Source: Metopolophium dirhodum
Taxonomy: Eukaryota > Arthropoda > Insecta > Hemiptera > Aphididae
Assembly: GCF_019925205.1 (NCBI RefSeq)
Contig: NC_083567.1
Coordinates: 16,430,001 to 16,494,000, forward strand
DNA length: 64,000 nucleotides
Direction: 5' to 3'
Shown here piece by piece: positions 40,241 to 52,402 of the stretch. A model generated the notes under the pieces. The model had not been told where the DNA came from, did no database searches, and saw nothing but the letters and a program-made list of their open reading frames with translations. Numbering within the stretch: position 1 is the first letter of the stretch; each line of letters opens with the position of its first letter. The position numbers and the translations under genes were made by a program.

Positions 40241-40589
40241 TGTTCCAACTTATAATTAATTTTCGTATAAAATATTATGTAAAATATTATACAAACAAAT
40301 GTATAGTATAAAAAATTATTATGTGTTATATTTCTTGTTTTTTAAGAATATAACACATGAAATGAAACTATGAAATTGTTATGTTTGCAAGAAGGTTTGG
40401 GGGGGGGGGGCTTGGTGGGCTTTTGGGGGGCTAAGCCTCTCAAAAATATTATTCTCTATCTTTTTATAATGGGTGATTTTACTCTAAGATTACTTAAAAA
40501 CATAGAAAAAACGGTTCCGCACAAATGCGTTTTGTCTATGTTGCGCGTGGGCCAGAGAGAGAAAACCAATAGTGCGCTGACATAGTGAA

Positions 40590-40775
40590 TTAGTGACATC
40601 CTCTTAAGTCTGGCCTATACAAAGTTCTTAGACGGTTATATTCAACAATGGCACTATCCTTGGCTTTTACCTGACAGGGATCAAAATTAATTAAGTGAAC
40701 TCCCTGGAGGCTTGTCACCCTGGAGAGGGCCACGTACTATGCTTGACCACACTAGAATGTTGAGTTGCCAACATC
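40590..40775 (-). pseudogene. C-terminal stub of PIF1/Helitron-type helicase
   Basis: The minus-strand translation reads DVGNSTF, stop, CGQA, stop, YVALSRVTSLQGVHLINFDP, then a segment including AIVEYNRLR and YRPDLRG, ending in TAA at 40590-40592. The YVALSRV...GL.L.NFDP core and YNRLR tail are the terminal helicase motif of PIF1-like proteins, abundant in insect Helitrons. Two in-frame TAG codons (40752-40754 and 40737-40739) interrupt it. Upstream helicase motifs are absent from the flanking sequence. Confidence 0.75.
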
Positions 40776-41039
40776 TGACAAACCACACAAACACGATGCA
40801 TCGCGATTACGATATGGTCGTGGCTATTTCGGTAACTTCTTTGTATTATATAAAATAATGATAATTCAGTGAGAATAATTCCATTCAATTCATAAGAGTA
40901 TGCAATTTTTCATCAATGTTTTCTTATGACGTTATCACGTAAAATTATCGTTCGCACACCGACGAATATTATTAAAATTATATTTTGTATTTGAATAAAA
41001 TAAATTATTATGTCTTATAAATATATATACAAGTTAACT

Positions 41040-41480
41040 ACAAACAATTAACGTTTATGCGTGCTATAAGCGCGCCACTTCATACGTTTAGAAATACACT
41101 CTCTAAAGCGACATTAATTTTGAAAAAAAAAAATTTTAGATTTTTCCCTTTAGTTACACTGTAAAACCTACCTTTGTGCCAAATTTCACGTTTCTACCTA
41201 TACGGGAAGTTTCTTATAATTTTGATGATGAGTGAGTCAGTGAGTCAGTAACAATATTGCAATTTTTGAAATCCTCCCATTTTTAAAATTAAGGGCTCAT
41301 TTTCTTACGGCGTCCTAAGCTACTCTAGATTAATCTGTTTTTGAAATTTCAAAAGTTTATCTTAAGAGGAAACAGAGATATATTGGTTAGAAAAACTGGG
41401 TGAATTGGTTCGTCTAAAGATACACTGGCATTGCTGGGAACTTGGCCTGGCGCACTAGCGTGCGCTCAGATTATTAATAA
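41040..41480. repeat. probable transposon non-coding segment
   Basis: The block is less AT-rich than its flanks and contains tgagtgagtcagtgagtcag and a GC palindrome near its right end (gcgcactagcgtgcgc, about 41449-41464). It sits close to the helicase stub and could be Helitron-derived, but I cannot see the defining ends. Confidence 0.3.
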
Positions 41481-42937
41481 TATGAAAATGAACTTACGCG
41501 TAAAAATCAACTTTTCCGATGAAACCTAGCTAGAGTTGTCGCCGCAGAAGAAACAGCTATCTTCATTCTTCATCCATCTGCATCTCACTCCGAACTAAAC
41601 ATTTGAAAGTATCTAAATATTTTATGAAAATAACCTAATCATAACGGAATGTGCGAGTTTGTGTTAAAACGTACATATAAAGTATACGGCTTAACGAACT
41701 GTCTGTCTATATTGATGGCTTATTACTTTTTTTGTTCACTGAAATTATTAGAATTGTTTATTAGAAATGTCAACAATTGACGATTGCCATAGATGATATA
41801 CCTACCTATACGGTTTATTGATAAATCGTATGTTCTTTTACAAAAATCTTTGTGATCTACAATGTACGAGTACGGAGTAGGTACCTATTCTGGTTTTCTA
41901 TTTCAGTTGTTGTTCGCATGCCAAATTTAACCATATACAAACTAGTCCACAAGTTTATAGACATTCTATTCTTCTAATGCATTACCCTGCCTGTGCTCCT
42001 AGACACAGAGTTAGGGATGTTATATTTCTTTGGTGATTAAATTACAATATGAATTATAAGTTACCTACCTATGTATTTTCCAAAACTCGACTACCAGGAT
42101 TTAAATTTAAAAAATGTAATTTAGGTAACCTATATGGACTATAGGTTATTGATCTATTATAAAATATAGAAACTGAAAGTACAGTTAAAATGTGTTAATT
42201 TGCAAAAATAAAAAATTCCAGACACATAATATGGTTTATTAGATAGTTTTTCTATACGCTCAAGAAAATTACCGACGAAAATTAAAATGATACATCAAAG
42301 CAAAAACCCATTCAAAAATTTGCATTATTCTTCGGACAAAAATTAACTTAATTTAGATACTTTTGAAATAGAATATAAAAAAATAATATAAATATAAATA
42401 TAGAATTTTCTCATGTAGGTTTAAAAAATTTCTCATTTTGACAGTTTTTAATTTAGTGAGAATTTAACTAAGTGAGTATCAAATCTTAAGTAGGTACGTA
42501 CAAATGTACCATACATTGTATATGCTTACAGTCTTTTCAAATATTTCTTGTCGACAAATTGTGAACCGTATTATTGAATGTTGTCAAAATTTTATGTAAT
42601 AGTGCTATTAGAGTATTGTACTCTCTCTTTCGATATTTCAATGAGTTTATTGCATGATTTAATTTAAATTTGAATAGTCTGTATATACACTTTGGATATT
42701 AATATCAACCTAGAAATATCATAAGCAGGAAAATTAAAAATGTAATAATGGTCCTTTAAATACTAAACATTCTAAAATCATAATATTAATGTCTCTAGGT
42801 TCTAAAAACTGTGCCTAGAGAATAACTCAATTTTAGAAATATTTTGAAAAGACCAGGTGTTATAAAAATGAAATAATAATATAAGTATGAGGAATTATAT
42901 ATATTAATGTATATTTAATATTATTCTATAATTTTAG

Positions 42938-43150
42938 ATTCTGAGTGGAACGATTTTACAATGGTGTGTGTTTTTTTTTTGTGTCTGTCATCGCCTTTTA
43001 GGACAGTAAAAATGCTTAGATTTTCTTCAACAGTATCTTTTCTGATCTGAATCTAGTTGGTACTTTGGGGGGTTAAAAGTAAAAATTCCCAGTAGTTTTC
43101 AAAAGCACCGGGAAAAACGGGAATTTTTGTTCCGAAAAGTTTTATCCTTC
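42938..43150 (+). repeat. TIR-family repeat, solo left terminus
   Basis: It begins agattctgagtggaacgat, then ttttacaatggtgtgtgt, tgtctgtcatcgcc, and a ctagttggtactttgggggg run. This is the same order as the reverse complement of the right ends of the other copies. Only the terminal 210 bp is present, just upstream of Miro. Confidence 0.65.
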
Positions 43151-43538
43151 TTCAAACATGATTATTATCTGTAGTTTTATCAGTGTTCCGTTATCAGTAC
43201 GAAATACTGAATATTACTGATTACTGTTTTCGTCTTTCGATCACCCATTACCGAATGGCGAATGACCGAAACAACAGACAGGATAGAAAAATGATGTAGA
43301 AACAATGTTTTAGAATTTCTTCTATGTTTCTACCAGTTATTATTGTCTCATAGATTTAATTATCGAAAGAACACCATCATCGTACGAGAATAAAATGTTC
43401 TAAATATTGAGTGAGCTACTTAATAAAAATAACTTTTATTGTATCTGTTAAAACCACCGATTAACGATTTTTTTATCTCATAGTTTAATCTGTGCAAGTG
43501 TGTAAATACACTGTTCAACGATCGATGTTCAGTTAAAT

Positions 43539-46390
43539 ATGTCTTCCGAAATGGGACCAAAACAAGCCGGACGATCGGTACGTATTTTATTAGTCGGCGA
43601 CAGGGACGTTGGTAAGACATCGATCATATTGTCCCTGGTCAATGAAGAATTTTTGGATGAAGTGCCCGGGAGGGCTGAAACAATAACGATTCCTGCTGAA
43701 GTTACCCCTGAATTGGTGCCTACAGATATTATCGATTACCACGGTAGGTGTTCATTTCATTTATAAAGATCACTTATATAATATTATGGCTAATGTTTTG
43801 GACATATAATTTTAGAGAATGAACAAGATAATGAAGAATTATGTGAACAGATACGGAATGCAGATGTCATTTGCCTGGTATTTTCTGTGGTGGACGATTC
43901 TAGCCGACAAAACATTAAAGATAAATGGATGCCATTATTAAGGGACTGTCAGCTAAACAGTGATATATTTCACCCTGTTATATTGGTGGGAAATAAAAGC
44001 GATCTCATCAATAGCATTTCAATGCATGTAAGTTTATAATTATTCGTGAGAAATATTCTACCTTATTAGTTATTATATTAACTTTATTATAGACCTATGC
44101 ATTTATTTTATTTATTTATTTTTATTTTAAAGCTTGTCGAAGATGTTTTATATGAATATCCTGAAATAGAAACCTATGTTCAAGTAAATATTATAAGTTG
44201 TATGAGTTGTTTTAAATTTATTTAAATTTAATCCTGTATGTGTATTTTAGTGTTCAGCAAAAATGTTGATGAATATAAGTGAAATGTTCTGTTATGCCCA
44301 GACAGCAATTCTACATCCCACAGCTCCATTATATTCTGTTGAGGATAAAATTGTAAATTGTTAATTAACTAAGTAAATATTTGTTAATATATTATATATA
44401 TTATTGTTTCAGCTTACTGAAAAGTGTAAAAGAGCTCTATGTCGTATATTCAAAGTAAACCAGAAATATCATTATAAAATTGTTGAATATTTCTTATTTA
44501 AAGCAATGTGTTATAGATCTGCGACGTAGATAATGATGGACTGCTTAATGACGAAGAACTAAATAATTTCCAGCGACATTGTTTTGATTGTCATTTGCCT
44601 TTACAACAACTGAATGGCATCAAAACTATTATTAACATGAATTGTGAACGTGGGATTTCACCATCAAACTGTGTCACTCTAGAAGGTATTTGATAAATAT
44701 AATAAGTATCAATATAAATATTGGATAAAAGTATAATACATAATTTATTTATTGTATAAGATAATTTTAAAAATATCTAACAGGTTTTCATGAAAATATT
44801 ATTATATTTTACTAATACTTTATAATTTAACAATTTAAAAAAATCTAGGGTTTTTGTTCCTGCACATGTTGTTTATATTAAAAGGAAAATCACAAACTAC
44901 TTGGACTGTAATAAGAAAATTTGGGTACAATGACGATTTAAATTTTTCATACAGCTATCTTCATCCTAAGTATACTACACATATTCAACCACATTCATAT
45001 AATTATGTTAATACCATATTTGTTTTGTAGTTTAAAAATTGATAAATATTGTACCATAGAGTTATCTCACAAAGGTGAACACTTTTTGTCACACTTATTT
45101 GAGACACATGATAAAGATAAAGATGACTGCTTGAGCCCAGTTGAGTTGAAATCATTATTTTCTATGTGCACAGAAGACCCACAACTTTTAAGAAAATGCA
45201 TATATAATACAAATCATAAAGTAATTAATATTTTTAAAATTCAACCATTTACTTTTTTATTAATATAATTTTAATATAATTCCATTAGGGATGGATTACT
45301 TCACAAGGATGGCTGTCTTTTTGGTCTTACTGTACGCTGGTTGAAGCCGATACTACATTAGCATACCTAGCCATGCTAGGTTATAGCATGAAACCAGAAA
45401 ACCAACTATCAGGAATTCAAGGTGAGATATAAATACAAATTAAATACAACATGAAGCTAAATTAATTAATTATTATTATTTTTGATTTTTTTGCAGTTAC
45501 TAGGAGTAAGCAAATTGATTTACAGAAGAAACAGTCTCAGCGATCTGTATATATTTGCCACGTGATCGGAAGCAAGGGGAGTGGCAAGTCAACAATATGT
45601 AAAAGACATGTCAAAACTGCAAAAATTGATGTAAATTAAAATATTATGTTTGATGTAGACAAATATGATTTTTTTGAAAATATTTTAGAATTGCTTTGAA
45701 GACGCTGAGGATATAACATCAGTTAATCGTGTTCAAGTGTATGGCCAAGACAAATATTTGGTTCTAAAAGAAATTAAGCCAATTAGTGAAAATCATTTGA
45801 CTAAAAAAGACATTAAATGTGATGTGGTATGTCTAGTATTCGATTCTTCGCAGAGTTGTTCATTTGAATATAGCGCACATGTATATTTGGTAAGTTTAAT
45901 TAATAAATCTGTTTGCATAATTTAACCATAATTTTTATTGGCAGAAATATTATCAGAGCAGAAACATTCCAGTTCTGATTGTAGCAAATGACAAAGGTAG
46001 GCCCTTAATGAAACAAGACTACATATTACAACCAGATCAATTTTGCAAACAAAACAGATTATCATCACCGTACATATTTATAAATTCCAATGAAGGAAAA
46101 AAACTGTACTCAAATTTAGCGACAATGGCGTCCCTTCCGTAAGTAATATTATAATTATACTTTTGAATTAGAATATTTACTAGCTTTGGAAGGGTTCAAT
46201 ATTAAAGTGTTATTGAATTTTTATTATTTTCAGACATAAATACAGTCCAAATCAGTCTAGTATTATACCAAGTTTACGAGAATCAATTTTATTCATCTGG
46301 AAAACAGGCATTGGTGTGGCCATGGTAGCTCTGTGTGGCGTTTTGGTTGGTAAATGTCTAGTGAAATCGAAAAAGGATCTGCTGAGTTAA
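43539..46390 (+). CDS. Miro: Miro, mitochondrial Rho GTPase
   Basis: Miro links mitochondria to kinesin/dynein through Milton/TRAK and is a PINK1/Parkin target. Exons: 43539-43743, 43816-44027, 44133-44183, 44251-44352, 44413-44454, 44517-44685, 44849-44969, 45031-45220, 45289-45421, 45497-45630, 45689-45889, 45945-46138, 46234-46390. The sum is 1911 nt, 636 aa. Features: N-terminal GTPase with P-loop GDRDVGKTS (20-28), NKSD (128-131) and SAK; EF-hand 1 loop DVDNDGLLNDEE (207-218); the hidden-EF/ELM segment GFLFLHMLFI...TTWTVIRKFGY; EF-hand 2 loop DKDKDDCLSPVE (about 328-339); C-terminal GTPase with P-loop GSKGSGKST (about 433-441); tail anchor TGIGVAMVALCGVLVGKC (about 609-628) and a short basic tail. 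All junctions keep frame. The start could also be Met5, four codons on. Confidence 0.95.
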
Positions 46391-47289
46391 GACCTGTAAA
46401 CTAGTACAATAATGTTGTTGTTTTTAGATTTATTTTATTCCAAACAACAATATTTTGATCTTTCTTCTATTTTTTTAAATTATCGAATTACTACTACATA
46501 GTGTTATATTTGTATTGATTGTATTTATTATGAAAATCAAATATCGATAAATATTTATGTATACATTTGGGTATCATCAGATACCAATGTTTTGACTTCA
46601 TAAATATTTAAAAGATTATAATATTTCCATGTGTAGAAACGTTAACCTATTATTATGATTACCTTATACAAGCTTATATGTTTTATTAATTAGATTTTGA
46701 TTGTTTTTAAATAGAATATGATTATAATGTCATTATCTTTATTTCATTTTTTGTTTACAATATTGTAGTACTACATGCCCTCATCCAACTCATTTTTATC
46801 CATTTTATTATACATAAAACAATTTTCAATTTTGTTCATAAATATTATATATAATTATGTTTTAATAGTTATTACTTTATTAATATCAACTAGGATGAGT
46901 TATATATATTGATTGAAAATAAAATAAAATATTATTTTAATAATAATTTAGGTAGCAACATTAAACATATAACAACTTGATTGTTATCAAATCATAAGAA
47001 ACCACAAAATTATTCTTTTAGTAGTACAACTGAACATGTATTATTTTATGTACTATAATTGTCAATATTATGTTCTGGTTACTGAATTACCACAATCTGA
47101 TATGGTCAATCACTGGATTTTGCAAGTATTATTTTTTTTTTCATATAAGCTAGTTGCTTTTAATGTAATAAAATTAACAAATCTAACGTAATATTGTCAT
47201 AAAATAATGAGTTGGTTCAAAATGAAAAAAAAATTAGTCGTTTTAAGTTAAATATTATTCCTATTATAGTACAATATGCTAACATTATA
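46391..47289 (+). other. Miro 3' UTR and flank
   Basis: AT-rich, no ORF. An AATAAA at 46918-46923, about 530 nt past the Miro stop, is a candidate polyadenylation signal. Confidence 0.4.
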
Positions 47290-48402
47290 AATTCTTAGCG
47301 AATTGAAAACTGTATTGATTTTATAATGATGTGTGTGTTTTTTTCTGTCTGTCGTCACTTTTTGGGGTGGTAAAAATGTTTGAAATTCTATTTTTGTGGT
47401 GGTTTCTAGTAGAAATTTAATCTAGTTTTTAGTTTGGGGGTTAACTGTAAAAATACCTAGTATTTTTTCAAATTAACCAAGAAAAAAAAAGTTGGCTTGA
47501 GGGTGTGGTTCTGCACTTCTGCTGCACTACAGTAGGCTACAAGTTGGTCACTGTAATGGATAGTGTTAAATTTGAATTCAATGATATAATGATATCATTG
47601 TATACAAAAAATGATTCTGAGTGGAGACGGAGAAAATTTGAACTTCAAACGCTTATAAAAATCGAATTTGACCTCCTGGTAGACATTTTTTGTTATTGAT
47701 AAAAGTAGAAAAACTTATGGGGAATATTGTATTAAATTTTAAAATCTTAGATTAAAAAAGAAACATTTTTATGAATTTTTAATTCAAAATAATTTGTACA
47801 TTTTCGTGATTTTTACGTATTTTGTCCAAATTCAAACTTTAAATGCTTATAAAAAAAATTGTTTTTATATTTTTCAAAATGTGCCTTTGTAACAATATAT
47901 TAAGACTTGTATTATATTTTCAAGCTTTTTTACCCAACAAATACAATTTTATTGACATTTATACAAAAAAATTGGAAACTGAAAATGTCTGTAAACAGCT
48001 CAAACAAGTCAAAATATTTTGTAAATGTTACGTTGTATAGAAAATGCTAATATAACCATTCAATCAAAATTTCTTTTATCGAAGGTAATTTTTTTTAAAG
48101 TTACAATAAAAAGTAAAAACCAAAATCTATTTTGTCAAAAACCTATTTTACGTAAAATTTCCAGTTTTTCCTCAATTATTCTTTTGTTATTCCCGATGCT
48201 TTAGAAAACTGCTGGGAAATTTTTCCTTTTGACCCCCCAAAGTATCAATTAGATTCTCTTTCCTATAAGAAAAAGTGCTGTTGAAGAAAATCTAAGCATT
48301 TACTGTCCTAAAAGGTGATGACAGACACAAATAATAAAAAAAATTTTAAAAAACACATCATTGTAAATCAAAATACATTCATCGCTCCACTCAGAATCTA
48401 AA
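47290..48402. mobile_element. most complete copy of the TIR repeat family
   Basis: The left end (attcttagcg, then tgtattgattttataatgat, ctgtctgtcgtcactttttg, ctagtttttagtttgggggt) is matched in inverted orientation by the right end (gaccccccaaagtatcaatt, ggtgatgacagacacaaat, cacatcattgtaaatcaaa, ctcagaatct). The inverted repeats are about 180-200 bp and imperfect. Total length is about 1.1 kb with no transposase, so it is non-autonomous. The middle shares tgaattcaatgatataatga and a following run with 1420-1480. Confidence 0.7.
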
Positions 48403-48404
48403 AG

Positions 48405-49090
48405 TGGCTCGATCTTAAGTAGACATGTTAAAGAATTAAAATCAGTTTTCAGAAGTCTATCAGGTTCATGTTCATCGGTATGATTGACAAAATATTGGTA
48501 CATTTTGATTGAAATAATTGTCAGTTCGCAATACCCTCAACGCTAAGGTTTGGTGGTGGACAGTTTTTAAGGAGTTAAATAGAGGCAATTTTCAGATTGC
48601 ATGTATCGTATGTATTGCTCGTAGTAAGTGATCATTAGTGTGTGTGACTAGTGTAAAAGAAATACCTAAGCGCACCCGTACATGTATTATAGGTGTATAT
48701 GTACGAGTCATAGCCTCAACGTTACTCGCGTGAACGATAAACAATTTATGTTCAATCGTAAATGTATTTTATGTCCAGATCGACCTAATAATGCTGTAAT
48801 ATTCCAGAAAACTAATCTGAATTCGCAATAATGTCTACTCGAGATCGATCAGTCCACATTTTAAAATTCTGATTTTAATACCGAATAATCGACGTTTGAA
48901 ATCTCCTAAATTGTAAAATATTCAAACCAAATTTATAAGAATTGGGGGGTTGCAATTGGGAAAAGTGGACAGATTGATCTCAAGTCGACATAATGACAAA
49001 TTCAAATCAGTTTTCAAATGTATTATCGCATTACGAAGTCGATCAGTATAAATGGACAAAATATTGGTATGTTTTGACTTAAATAACTGA
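48405..49090. repeat. compound repeat with direct and inverted copies
   Basis: 48408-48530 and 48960-49090 are diverged direct repeats; both contain aaatcagttttca and gacaaaatattggta followed by ttttga. In addition, 48827-48857 (aataatgtctactcgagatc and on) is the approximate reverse complement of 48965-48995. This gives inverted arms about 100 bp apart. The family is unidentified. Confidence 0.5.
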
Positions 49091-50934
49091 TTGCCGCCAA
49101 TTATTAGTAATATTATATCATATTATATCGGATTGGCTATTGATGGTGGTGGTCGTTGTGGTAGCAAACTACATGTCGCCTGAACTTTACAATAATAACA
49201 ATTATTATTCATGCCTGCCCGTTAGCAAGACCGGCTGGCGGATGAACGCGGAAAGCGTCTAATCGAATGACACTGATATACCTACCCCTAAGGCCATAAA
49301 CTTAAAAATTTTAATTTGAGACCACATTTAGGTATGTCTAAATGAATGCCGTATGCCCTTATATATACACGAATTAGGCCAATCACAAACGAGACAAATT
49401 AATGTAGAATGACGTTTATAAGTTAAAATTATAATAAGATTTTCTCTAATATATCAGTTGCGACTTGCTGCAGCAGTAGGTACATTATCATTTAAACAAA
49501 GTATAAGGCGTTAGAAATATATTTTTTTTTTAAAGAAAATAATACATTTTGTAGGTAATATTAATATTATAATCTTGTATCACAAAAATGTCAGTAAAAA
49601 AAATTATTCACAATAAAACACACAATATGCTATGTATAAAAGTACATTATTAAATTTAAACAGTACCTAGTAAATAATAATTTTTAAAAAAAATGTATAT
49701 AATAATATGATCTAAACATGATAATATATTTGCTCACATAATATTATATAGGTAGGTACCTAGTTTATTGGCAAAACATTATTTGAAATACATTCATTAA
49801 TTATATTAAGTAGACAATTTTTTTGGCCTAGTTATAATATTAATTGTTAATCATATACTTATCTTATAAGTATAATAATTTATATTATCTAAACTTATGA
49901 ACAATTTATAATATTTACATGTTATCCGTGCAGCATGTTTATCTGTGTGTTCGAGAGGCAGAAGTAATTTCGAAAACAAAATTGCTTCGTGTTTGTGCAA
50001 AGCATTCGTAAACTTGAAGTTTTTCAAAATTATTTATAGTTTTCAAAATATTTTTGTGATGCATGCACACAGTACAGTTGAGTAGATATATTGACTTCTG
50101 CCTGTTAAACTACTCAGATAAAAATCCGACGTTACAATAACAATAATAATAATAATAATAATAAAAAATTTCGTTGCATTTCATCTTGGAAAGCATGAGC
50201 ACTGGATTGGGCTTGGTTAAAACGAAATATAATATAATTGGGTGGATAATTTCGTACATAGTTCTTAAAAAAATACGAGTGAATGGCAGCGATGCGATGG
50301 GTATTATATACGATATAAAATAAATTTTAGAAAAAAATTCGGTATTTATTGTGTCTGGACGGTTAGATTTTTAAATACAAAAAAAGAGTATAAAAGTTGT
50401 ATAAAAATGTAATTTTTTGTAGCAATGTGGCGTGTATCGCTTACTGTTACGCATGCAATTATATTATTATTTATATTACCTATATATATATATACGTAGT
50501 TATGTTTTCTAAATTTCTAATCGTATCGTTAAATTAAATTTAATTCAGTTGTATAAAATCGCTTGGAAAAAAAATTGATGTAAACAATTAACGTTGTTTC
50601 TAAAAGTGTCTTACTACAATAAATAACTAACCTATTTTTTTTTTTAATAAACTAAAAGTAATAAATATAAAATACTCATTAGAACCAGTCTCCAATGTTT
50701 TCACGATGGCATACCATGTTTGTCTTTTGTTTTTTTCGTCGTAATAATGATGGTATTTATGTATTGAGCAACGTAATGCCGCGAAAGTGGACATTTCGCT
50801 CGATGTGGTTAATAATGAGAAAAAAAGTAAAAAAGGTAAAATAAAAAAAATTGACGGTCGTCTACTTTTGGTTCTCGTTGCTCGTTAACTGTGGTATTTG
50901 GCACTATGTCGTTGAACGTTTATTTTCTTCTTAT
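49091..50934. other. Miro / tenectin-like intergenic DNA
   Basis: Mostly AT-rich. It contains an AAT trinucleotide microsatellite at 50142-50163 and a small GC-richer patch at about 49150-49270. No ORF with domain support. The part next to 50935 is the 3' UTR of the tenectin-like gene; a minus-strand AATAAA (50919-50924) is too close to the stop to be likely, and another lies near 50344-50349. Confidence 0.4.
50142..50163. repeat. (AAT)n microsatellite
   Basis: An uninterrupted AAT-type trinucleotide run of about seven units. Confidence 0.7.
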
Positions 50935-52402
50935 TCACCTCCTCTTTTGGTCGATCGCTTCGGCCATCATTTTTCTGAGCAAAGGCTCTGGACTGCAAGG
51001 CTTAGGATCGCATTTCATCTTGCCATCGGCACCGCATCTGCAATACCGAAAATCATAGTTATAGTATATTCACACCAACGAGTAAGTAGTCTAATATTAT
51101 TTTGATTTTAAGTTTTCTCGACAATAATTTCATAAATATAAACTGAAGTTTATAATATTATGGCCATTGATATTTATTTCATGACTTAATAATACATAGA
51201 GGTACCTAGTACCTATATGTATACTTTTTTTTAAAAATATTTAAAAGCATAGTTTTTGAAACTTTCTAAGGCAAAAAGATATTGGTAGTTAATAATAATT
51301 TTTTCAGAACGAGAAGAAATAGTATTTAATATTTTTGAACATTTATTTAGACCTGTCTGCTAACAGTTACATAGGTATTATTATATTATTTAGAAGAAAA
51401 CTTCAATAAACTTTAGCACACGCCGAGACGGTGAAAACAAGTTGACCTGTCTGTATTTAGATATAGGTACTCACATGCACTCGAGACAAGGACCAGAAGC
51501 GATTCCCACGTCTTCGCCCACTCGGTAAGCGTGTCCGTGGATAAGACATCCGGTACGCCTGGCCGCCCCTCGGTAGGCGTTGGCGAAGAAATGTGGTGGC
51601 ACTACGGTCGTGGTTGAAGTGGTAGACGTGGTCACGTTGACGGACGTGGCTTGGGCCACCGGACACTCGTAACGTGGACAGCAGAAACCTTGTATGTTCT
51701 CTTGGTAACACCCGAATATGGGCGGCGGGCAGCTCTGTTGCAGGCAAATTATATCACCTCGGAAACAGAAACAGAAATCACATGGATCGTCCCTGGGCAC
51801 TTGCTGGGCAGACACGTATATCTTGCCACCATATCTGTTACAATAATTTTTTTAAATGTCATTAGTATATATTATAAATATATTGTAGCTCGTTTAAAAG
51901 TCAATACCAATCAGTGCGCTTAATTTGAAAACGCATTCAGGATAATTTTCACACCCTAATATTTATTTCTTTTTACCATATTCTCTATCTTATAAACGTC
52001 AGATGTTGATACCAAGAATTGATTTTATAGGACTTATCAAATATTTAAACAAAAAAATTAACAAAGAAAAGTAATTACTAACAAAATGTCAACGAACAAC
52101 AACAAAAATTAAGATGGAACTGTCTCAGAAAGTAGAAATAATTAAATACTAATAAATTAATGGTATCTATATAAACTAGAAAAAATAATGGTTTGAAAAT
52201 TTAAGTTAGTATAGTAAAAAGTGAGGTTTAAATAATGATTATAATAAATTATAAACGCTCCTTCTAAACCCGACACTATGCAATGATGTATTTTATTCAC
52301 AGTAAAAACGTTCATATCATATGACACGTCATTAAATGGTGATTCTCAAATATTCCGCTAACCCAAATCCAATAATAAGGAAATCAAAATTCATCACTCA
52401 CC
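50935..52402 (-). CDS. Tnc: Tnc last exons: VWC5 with RGD and C-terminal half-VWC
   Basis: From GTCR at the end of the preceding exon into exon 51834-51475: YGGKIYVSAQQVPRDDPCDF, then CFCFRGDIICLQQSCPPP and FCCPRYECPV, a full VWC domain with RGD. A Thr/Ser linker leads to RRTGCLIHGHAYRVGEDVG and GPCLEC. Exon 51037-50935 completes ICGADGKMKCDPKPC and the basic tail ending DQKRR. The last domain lacks the CC pair of a full VWC, so it is a half domain by design or decay. The intron 51835-52401 (567 bp) and intron 51038-51474 (437 bp) hold nothing recognisable. Confidence 0.88.

Noticed and set aside
51457..51747. 96-codon minus-strand ORF overlapping the VWC5/6 exon
   Set aside because: It is in another frame from the Cys-patterned VWC reading; the VWC frame has splice continuity and domain motifs.
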